This document shows positions 56,328 through 64,000 of a DNA stretch of 64,000 bases, in pieces; within the stretch, counting starts at the first letter, position 1; every line of letters begins with the position of its first letter. Source of the DNA: Datura wrightii (taxonomy: Eukaryota; Streptophyta; Magnoliopsida; Solanales; Solanaceae); the NCBI GenBank assembly GCA_035772735.1, contig JASDFA010000003.1:154579001-154643000 (forward strand), in the 5' to 3' direction. The translations under genes and the position numbers were made by a program. Under the pieces are notes generated by a model that saw only the letters and a program-made list of their open reading frames with translations, had not been told where the DNA came from and made no database searches.

Positions 56328-57943
56328 TGTTGATGAAGAGCGTACTCACGCACTTCATAGACATATTTTGCCCGTATTTTACTATATTTTGAGAACAAAT
56401 TATGTGAGTTTGTATCTGTTTATATTATATATTTGTGAAAATTAGCTAACGCATGTGATTAGATATTTTTAGGGATAAAAAGGGTGGATTTGAAGGTATT
56501 TGAGGCTAATGGAATGAAGATGAAAAGAAGCTGAAGTCTTTGGCAAAGGTTGAGTTTGGATGATGCAGAAACGGTGTACCTGACGGGTTAAAGGAAAAAA
56601 TTGTTACATCTGGTAACGAGTCATGAAGTCAATAGTGAAGGCTGGAAGAGAAATTATTGCCAAAGTAACCAGTGAAGATGACGACAGACTTAATGAGTTA
56701 TTAGTTGACTAAATGACTCATTGGTAGATCACTGGAACCAGCCGTAAGGTGCACTAAAAATTTGAAGGAGTTATACCACGAGGGGCCTAATGACTTATGC
56801 CCATGCACAACGAGTCATTAGGTGACCCATTGCCACAATTGGAAACGCGACAGTGGTTGGGGCGCCGTGCAAGGCTCCCAAAAAAGGCAAAAATTGGCTT
56901 TCCTACTTCAACTAAGAAAAGGAAAAATTTAAATCCCAAGTCAAATTCATCAAGGAATAAGGAAAACATAAATCTACTACTATAAATACCCCTTTATTTT
57001 CATGTAATAGCTATGAAGCTTTAGATCAAGTTTCAATTTCAAATGTCTTCAAGTAGCCAAGTCTTCAAGTAGGAGGGTTTTAGAGAAGGTTTTTTTAGTC
57101 TTGGAGTTCTTAGTTTACAATAAATTTGAGAAGACATATTTTGAGACAATTGTAAAATTGTTCTTCCAAATTTTGCATTAATCAAGTGAAGGTTCTTCCA
57201 ATCATTGTTATAAGTATTAATTTATACTTTTATTTATGAATTCTATTAATTTACTTATAAACATGATAGGCTAAAACCACCACAACTAGGGTTGTGGGAA
57301 CCATGACAAATTAACACACATAGGTAAAATACTTAGTGATTCTCGAACGGAGTTTATGCATGTATTGTTTCTTTCTTCATTTTAATTGATTTTTAACGAT
57401 TGCAAGCATTAGAACTTGCCGTATTCTTACTTACCGGACCAAGGAGGTAATGAATGGGAAAAGGATTAACAATGGAGATTTGAGGCTATCAACCCTCATC
57501 TAATAGCCTTAACTTGTCCGGTGATAGCTAATATGATATTAAGGGTAAGGGTCAACTAAAGTACACCCATATATGGATCAAGTTGCATGGTGATAATCAT
57601 CTAAATAGGGGACCAACCATTTAGATGAAATTAACTTACCAATATTGCATGCTAAGCACCGGAATAGATCATATAAAAACGCCTTGTGATTATGAATTCA
57701 TGGGGAACACTTACCCTAGTTAGTTTCATTAATTTGGAAACAACAAATAATTTCTCAACATTTTTATTTATTACTTTTACAATTTCCCCCCTCTTCGGAA
57801 ATAATTAACTAAAAAGTGTAAGCACTAGCGTTCTTCTACATCCTTCCGTATTTGTTGTGGGATCGACCCCAACCTTTGTTGGGTTCTTTATTGACAACAT
57901 CCGCATCATACTTTCTTAAGAAGTGTGAGTTTGACCGTTATCA
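56328..57943 (+). repeat. Ath-2 LTR, second copy
   Basis: TGTTGATGAAGAGCG to CGTTATCA, collinear with the first copy and only modestly diverged. TATAAATA at 56991-56998. Confidence 0.9.
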
Positions 57944-58756
57944 AAAAGTGGCACCGTTGTCGGGGAATACGGTTTAGGATTAGATTAATTGCTTGTGTTT
58001 AATTTTAGTATTTTTTTTTGTTTTTCTTTTATTTTTTGACGTGTCACAAGGCAGTGTGGTGAAACAAGCGGCCAATATGTGACCACGTTCTCAACAGGTA
58101 TCTTGATGAAGTTTGAGTAATCAAGATACCTGTGTCGTGCAGCGACATTAAATCAGGCGCTACTTGGGAGGCAACCCAATATAAATTTTTTGTTCGTTTT
58201 TATGTGTTTTTACCAGTGTGCAGGTGATAGGTCATAATTTTCAATAAAGATTGAGCTTAAATATTGAATACAAGGAGTAGAGGCCCAGGGAGTTCTTCTT
58301 GCACTCTATTACTTTATGCTTATTTGTTTTAGCACTAGGGATAGTGTAAAAGTGTGGGGTGAGAGATGTGAACTTGATATTACAATGCATACCTTAATTG
58401 CTAAATTTGCACATGGTAGGCCTAGTTTTTGGGATTTATGATTTGTCATGCATGCTTGTTGGTTTTTAGTATTTTTTAGTTTTATTTTATTTTGGGTTAC
58501 TCCGGTTTTTATTTCGGTGGATAGTCCCTTAAAACCGATTAGAGAGTCTACATATTTTTTTTATTTTTTAGTCATTGATTCATGACTTTTCCCGATGATG
58601 GATGGATGACGGCCATCTTAAGGGTAAATTAGTCATTAGGAAGAACAAAAACTCTGACCTTACGAATACTAGGTGCTTCACTTTAGGTATCATTAAGACT
58701 TTAGAAAATTCACTCGAAAATGCATGAAAAAGGTAGAAACACTTAGTCTTTTTGGA
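57944..58756 (+). other. Ath-2 internal region, truncated second copy
   Basis: Repeats about the first 840 bp of 54077-56327, including primer site, shared motif and hairpin (58163-58180). It breaks off at ACACTTAGTCTTTTTGGA, directly against Gyp-4 RNase H. Confidence 0.88.
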
Positions 58757-60062
58757 GATGCTCACCGTCTTCCGGCTTAATGCATCTGCACAACATTGGC
58801 CTTCCCTAGATGGTACAAGATAGTTATATCATAATCCTTAAGCAGTTTCATCCATCGCCTTTGCCTCAAATTGAGATCTTCCTGGGAGAATACATACTAA
58901 AAGCTGCGATGATCCGTGAACACCTCACATCGAGTTCCATACAAATAGTGCTTCCAAATTTTTATGGCAAACACCACTGCTACTAACTTCAGGTCGTGCG
59001 TGGGGTAATTCTTTTCATGCACCTTCAACTATATCGAGGCATACACAATAACATGTCCTTCCTACATTAACACAGCATCCAACCCAGACCATGAGGCATC
59101 ACAATAAATGACAAAGTCTTTACCTTCGATGGGTAACACTAGAATAGGTGATTTGGTTAGCAAAGTCTTGAGTTTCTGGAAACTTGCTTCACATTCCTCT
59201 GACCACTTCAAAGGTACATCCTTTTGTGTCAACTTGGTCAATGCCGAAGTAATGGAGGCGAAACCCTTCATGAACCGATGGTAGTAACTGGCTAGCCCTA
59301 CAAAACTCCAAATCTCCATCACATTAGTTGGCCTCACCCAGTTTCTGACCGCCTCCACCTTCTGTGTATCAACTCGAATTCCCTCCTTAGAAACCACATG
59401 CCCCAAAAAGGAAACTGATTCCAACCAAAACTCACACTTGGTGAACTTAGCGTACAACTGCTTCTCCTTTAGTAATCTCAGCACAATCCTTAGATGATTT
59501 TCATGCTCCTTCTTGATCGTAGAATACACCAACATATTGTCAATAAATACAATAACAAAGGAATCTAGGTAGGTTTTGAAAATACCATTCATCAAGCTCA
59601 TGAACGTAGTTAGGCATTAGTAAGTCCGAACAACATGACTAGAAACTCGTAACGCCCATACCTGGTCCGAAAGGCTGTTTTGGAAATATCCACAGCTCGG
59701 ATTTTCAGTTGGTGGTAACCGGACCTCAAGTAAATCTTCGAAAACATAGTTGCCCCCTATAACTAATCAAACGGATCATTTATTCAAGGAAGAGGGTACC
59801 TTGTTCAACTGGCGGTAATCGATGCACATCCGCATACTATCATCCTCTTCTTTACAAAAAAAATTGGGGCACCCCACGATGACACACTCGATCTGATGAA
59901 TCCTTTACTAAGAAACTCTTGCAACTTCTCCTTGAGTTCTCTCAACTCAGCAAGTACCATTCGGTGCAGAAGAATAAAAATAGGTTGGGTACTTGGTTCC
60001 CTGTCTACACAGAAATCTATGTCACGGTCCGGCAGCATGCTGCGCAAATCTGCAGGGAACAC
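58757..60062 (-). pseudogene. Gyp-4 reverse transcriptase and RNase H
   Basis: RT start at 59805-60062: AELRELKEKLQEFLSKGFIR, SSWGAPIFFVKK, then a frameshift. A 16-bp loss near 59802 removes codons between the YRQLN region and the palm. The palm reads SLMNGIFKTYLDSFVIVFID-NML (59062-59601): the second catalytic Asp is Asn (59536-59538). Connection LASYYHRFMKGF and RNase H start FVIYCDASWSGLDAVLM follow. The remaining RNase H at 58757-59060 has several stops and ends in the ALSRKTVS motif at the Ath-2 junction. Confidence 0.87.
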
Positions 60063-60160
60063 CTCTAAGAATTCACAAACAACCAGGACTCACTCTATGG
60101 AAGAACCCTCTAAACTAGTGTCCCGAATATGCGCCAGATAAGCTGAATAACCCCGCTTTA

Positions 60161-60560
60161 TCAACTTACTGCACAAACATAAGAAATAAGTTTCTTAGGA
60201 GAAGGGGTATAATTCCCTTTCAACTCCAACCTAGATGACTCTGGACCCAATATAGTGACAGTCTTAGCATAGAAATCTAGAATGGCATGGTAAGGGGACA
60301 ACCAGCTTATTTCCAAAATCACATCAAAATCAACCATGTCTAAGATCACTAAATCATCCTGAGTGTCACAACCTATGAAATCCACGGAACACGCCCGACA
60401 GACTCTATCAACCACCACAGAGTCCCTAACAGGAGTAGACACATGAATAGGGACAGCAAGCACATCACAAACAAGTTTCAGTCCCAAAGAAAAGTAAGTG
60501 GACACATAAAAAAAAGGTAAAACCCAAATCAAACAATGTTATAGCCACTCGGTCACATAC
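60161..60560 (-). pseudogene. Gyp-4 protease
   Basis: The active site reads LFDLGFT, with Asp kept but PGS changed to LGF. A run of eight A on the plus strand (60508-60515) shifts the frame directly after it, and FFYVSTYFSLGLKLV continues in another frame. Then VPIHVSTPVRDSVVVDRV, MVDFDVILEISWLSPYHA and the linker KKLISYVC. About 100 bp of stop-rich sequence (60063-60160) joins it to RT. Confidence 0.82.
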
Positions 60561-62123
60561 AAGGATAGTACCTGTAATGACAACATCTGAAGCCTCTGCC
60601 TCTAGTATACCAGGAAAAGCATAAAAATGGGCCTGATTAGCTGCCTGAGAATCGCCCCAATTGGGTGTGCCACCCCTCTACCTGCTTGGGGGCAACCCCT
60701 ACCCACTTGAGCACGTCCTGTACCCTGCTGAACACCACCCCTAACGGCTAGCTGACCACCTCGTCCCAACTGTGGATGTTTCAGACTGAATGCACTTCCT
60801 CCTCTTCCAGCAAGGGCCAAAGTTCGAGGAGCTGGGTGAGGAACAATCTGCATGCCCTGTCCAAAACTAGGGCACCATCTGAGAATGTGGTCATACTCAC
60901 CACACTCATAATAGACCTTCTTAATAACAAGCCTCAGAGCCGGAGCAGAAGAAATAGGACGAGCTACAAAATTAGAACGAACCATTTGCTACCCCCGGCT
61001 GCACCTGACGGTCGCGGAGCTGTCCTTGGTGGACTTTGGTTGACACCTGCATGGCGGACTGAATAGGGAGCTTAGAGAAATCCTGTGGTGCTGGGACCTT
61101 CGCATAAGAACCACTGAAATAACCCACTCTCCGAGCCTTCTTCTCGATATTCCTTGTATAACCCTCCTGTCTCACCCCTTCATCTGACTTCACATACTCT
61201 ACCACCTCCTAAAAGGTCTTACCTGATGAGATCATTTGAAGAGTTGATACCTGGAGACCCACTTTTAGGCCTTTAACAAACTAACCGATCCTCTCCTCCT
61301 CTGTGGAAGTAAAGGTAGAGCATACCTGGATAGTGAGTGAAAATGAGCCTCGTATGCTGCCACTGATGAGCTCCCCTACTCAATGGTGGTGAACGCATCC
61401 CCTCTCCTGTCTTTCAGAGTGTGGGGAACATATTTTTTCAAAAACATGAAGTAGAATTGGGTCCAAGTCAACAAAGGCGACTGCACTGGTTGCACTCCAC
61501 AAAAGCTCTCCACCAGAGCTTAGCATCCCTAATCAACTGAAAGGTCACAAACTCTTCTGTGTACTTTTCTACTGCCCCCATCTTATGGAGCCTCTCATGG
61601 AAGTCGATAATGAACTCTTAGGCATCCTCTGCCTCTGTGTCATAGAAAGTGGGAGGCTTTATCTTGGTGAACCTCCAAAATAGTTCATGCTCCTCCCCTA
61701 TCATCACCGGCCCAACTACCGGCCTCGGGAACATGACAACTTCAGACATATCATCGATCCATAGAGCCATAGCAGTTGCATGTTGTATCTTTAATTGTTG
61801 CCTTGCTGGAGTTTCTGGCGTTGTCCTAGTACCCACAAGGCCTCTTAGGAGGTTAAGAACCAGAGCTAGAACCTCAGAAGATGCTGGCGGGCCAAGAGCT
61901 TCTCCCTACGTCGGAACCTCAACCTCAACAGCCGCCCGCTCCTGTACTATTGGTGGCACGGGAGATGCAAACCTTTCTCAAATTGTAATAGGAGCACGAG
62001 TCCTCCTCTAGAAATAGCAGGTCTTCATCCACAACCCCTACCCCTTTAGCTACCGTAAACAGCGGCTGCCACTGCTGGCTCGAGTGTTGCGTCTCTGTTG
62101 CCATTGGCGCGTGTTCTCACCAT
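60561..62123 (-). pseudogene. Gyp-4 gag
   Basis: Likely start at 62121-62123 (MVRTRANGNRDATLEPA). The capsid part at 61618-61836 reads LFWRFTKIKPPTFYDTEAED, then FIIDFHERLHKMGAVEKYTE and RDAKLWWRAFVECN after a stop. The zinc knuckle at 60872-60913 reads YYECGEYDHILRWC, first Cys changed to Tyr. A Gly/Arg-rich tail (LGRGGQLAVRGGVQQGTGRA) leads to protease. At least six breaks. The capsid wording differs from Gyp-2, so this is a separate family of the same broad clade. Confidence 0.83.
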
Positions 62124-62326
62124 CTGAGGAAAAAAGAATAAAAAGTTATTAAATACCAATTTGGATCAGCAGATACCAATTGGAATCAAGTAATCGCATG
62201 AGAGGAAAGAAGAAAGGATTTTCCTAATGTTCTGCAGCCTCTCGAAGATAAGTTACGGACATCTCCATACCGATCCGCGAGACTTTACTACACCCATCTT
62301 AGTGCAATTAGATCAATGAACCTAGA

Positions 62327-62338
62327 GATCTGATACCA
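62327..62338 (-). other. Gyp-4 primer-binding site (initiator Met tRNA)
   Basis: TGGTATCAGATC on the minus strand, one base off the usual TGGTATCAGAGC, four bases inside the LTR. Confidence 0.85.
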
Positions 62339-62342
62339 ATTT

Positions 62343-64000
62343 TGTCAGGACCCAGATAGCCATGATTGGCACCCACACAAACCCCCTGATTGGCAAATCA
62401 ATGAATTCCCATATTCTAAACCCAACATAGAATATTCGTAAAAGAATAAAACTTATAATGAAACAATGAGTCATCAAACCAATACAATCTTCTTAAAACA
62501 AACCAAACAATACTCTCAAGACCTGATTGTCATTGCACCTCAACGTCTAACTATAGTTCTAGAATTGTCTATCCAAAATAACAACAAAGTGAAAAGGAAG
62601 AAGTCGTAATGTTTGAATGAAGAACATCTTCTGAAAGAGAGTAAATTAGCCCATCTTCCACCGCTCACCACTCAGATAGACTTCTGCAACTAAAGGTGGG
62701 GGTGGGGACGAGAGGAGCTTCCTAGATCGAATATTACACTCAGAAAAGAAGTGCAAGTATAGGATCAGTACAAAACATAATACTGGTAAGCATCATCAGC
62801 CGACCCTAAATAATAACAAGTATACACAATAATAATAATAATAATACAAGACTAGTTTTCAACATAAACCAAATGTACAGAACATTTCAAACACACTAGC
62901 TCTACTCAAGGAACAACTAGCCTGCTCACTGGATTGGGTCGTTAGTTGCAGCGGTCATTCAACCGCTATAGCGGCCTCATCGCAACGAAAGAAGTCCCGT
63001 TGCAGTGCTATTGCTTTAGGCAGTAGTTCGACATAGCTGCACTTTCCCAATTCTTCAGTTCATCAGTTTCATCATTCACTTATTCCACCAATATCTCTGA
63101 GATAACGGACACTTAAGAACAACAATTAACACCACCACGTAACACTTGTGAGTTCAATAGGAAATCACAGAAAAATCCAATCATCAAGTTTCAACATTGG
63201 GAAAGGTCACACTTAGAACTAGAGACATGTTCTTCATCATCAACTTTACATAAAATAACCATAATTGACACAACCTCTTAGCACATTTTTCATACAACTT
63301 CATTTGCATATAATGATAACACACATAACATAACATATATAACATGAAATCCAAAGGTGACATGACGGGCATACGCCTCTGATATCTCACTATAAACCCT
63401 CAACCACAAAATTAGTATACACACATGCCAGAGGGTCTTATTTTTGCCCTTCCAGTCATGACCTGCGAGGGACTCTAGAAATTCATGTACTGTACCAGCG
63501 TGGTACCCGCTCTCACTCACACACTCATCAGATGCTACCCTCATACACAAGACACTCAATAATAACATTCGCTCCCCCGATACTCCCCTCGAGCTCGAGC
63601 CTCTTATTTCAGAAACAATACCACTTTAGCCATTTTCACCTTGTAACAACAACAATGTGCATTTTATGAATGTACACATATATACATATCAAATCATCAG
63701 AGTCTACTCTCCACTCCAACACTTTCTCAAACACATTACTCAATTCACATGATAAATTCATAAAACAAAGTTCACTACTCACTTTCATATGATCTCAACA
63801 ATGGATTATATTCATCTCATATCAACGAATGTCCGAAGACCAAATAAAATATGATCATTAATAAGCATACAAGCCATTATGAAGGGTCTAACCCTCTAAC
63901 CATAACCTACCTCAATTTTCAGACACAAAGAGTCAATTATTCCATCGGAGCCTTGCCCTTTCTCACAGCAAATTAAAGAGTAATTCATTACTCATTCTTC
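62343..64000 (-). repeat. Gyp-4 5' LTR (cut by window edge)
   Basis: TGTCAGGACCC onward, collinear with 49744 to about 51530. The outer part with the promoter lies beyond the window. Confidence 0.88.

Larger units (their letters stand above)
52458..58756 (+). mobile_element. Ath-2: coding-less Athila-like element in LTR-internal-LTR-internal arrangement
   Basis: Two LTRs of about 1.62 kb (52458-54076, 56328-57943), each followed by a tRNA-Asp-type primer site and the same internal sequence. The second internal copy stops after 813 bp at 58756, where Gyp-4 RNase H begins. There is no gag or pol anywhere. It shares LTR blocks and 3' motifs with Ath-1, so it is probably a non-autonomous relative. 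No third LTR and no target duplication remain, because the right end was lost together with the Gyp-4 integrase. Confidence 0.87.
49744..64000 (-). mobile_element. Gyp-4: chromodomain Ty3/gypsy element, integrase deleted, runs off the window
   Basis: Left LTR 49744-52236 and right LTR from 62343 to beyond 64000 share start TGTCACGATCC/TGTCAGGACCC and long collinear sequence. The internal minus-strand order from the right is gag, protease, RT, RNase H; then Ath-2 intervenes and only the chromodomain end of integrase remains at 52237-52457. The left flank is AGATC (49739-49743); its partner is outside the window. Confidence 0.9.

Noticed and set aside
61649..62011. 120-codon plus-strand ORF in Gyp-4 gag
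   Set aside because: Antisense shadow of gag; no domain or start signal.
1..64000. A host gene or new defence-like system
   Set aside because: The whole window can be assigned to transposable elements, except for uncertainty at about 49600-49743; nothing unexplained has gene-like structure.

Overview
The window is plant nuclear heterochromatin built entirely from transposable elements. I see no host gene, tRNA, rRNA, CRISPR array or bacterial-type operon. Chromodomain Ty3/gypsy elements with long LTRs, Athila-like gypsy elements with a tRNA-Asp primer site, and a Tnt1-94-like Ty1/copia element point to a eudicot. The Tnt1 resemblance and the element mix make a Solanaceae genome the likeliest source; this is inference, not proof. 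Element names are local labels.

Left block (1-23929). A minus-strand Tnt1/Tork-like copia element (Cop-1) is split by a minus-strand chromovirus (Gyp-1, 175-19559). Gyp-1 is itself split by a second, younger chromovirus (Gyp-2, 5198-15034) flanked by a perfect 5-bp target duplication. Cop-1 lies inside an older plus-strand copia relic (Cop-2), whose gag starts at 23930.

Middle block (23930-49743). The 3' LTR of Cop-2 starts at 25131 and is split by a solo LTR (Solo-1, 25731-26476 plus 48513-49449). Solo-1 is split by a plus-strand Athila-like element that keeps only gag and protease (Ath-1, 26477-48512). Ath-1 is split inside gag by a minus-strand chromovirus (Gyp-3, 29232-43630). Gyp-3 is split inside RNase H by a 4.4-kb solo LTR (Solo-2, 33529-37971) with a perfect target duplication and a 39-bp tandem repeat. 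This is a five-level nest.

Right block (49744-64000). A minus-strand chromovirus (Gyp-4) runs off the right edge. Between its chromodomain and its RNase H lies a coding-less Athila-like element (Ath-2, 52458-58756) arranged LTR-internal-LTR-truncated internal. The whole integrase of Gyp-4 is missing at that place.

Every coding region is broken by stops, frameshifts or lost catalytic residues. Many of the losses are G-to-A or C-to-T type (Asp to Asn, Cys to Tyr, Glu to Lys, Trp to stop), as expected for old, methylated, silenced copies. The points most worth checking are the rearranged Ath-2/Gyp-4 junction, a small hairpin with one covarying base pair shared by Ath-1 and Ath-2, the hairpin-bearing 39-bp array in Solo-2, and family-specific palindromes in the LTRs. 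I found no convincing new biological system.
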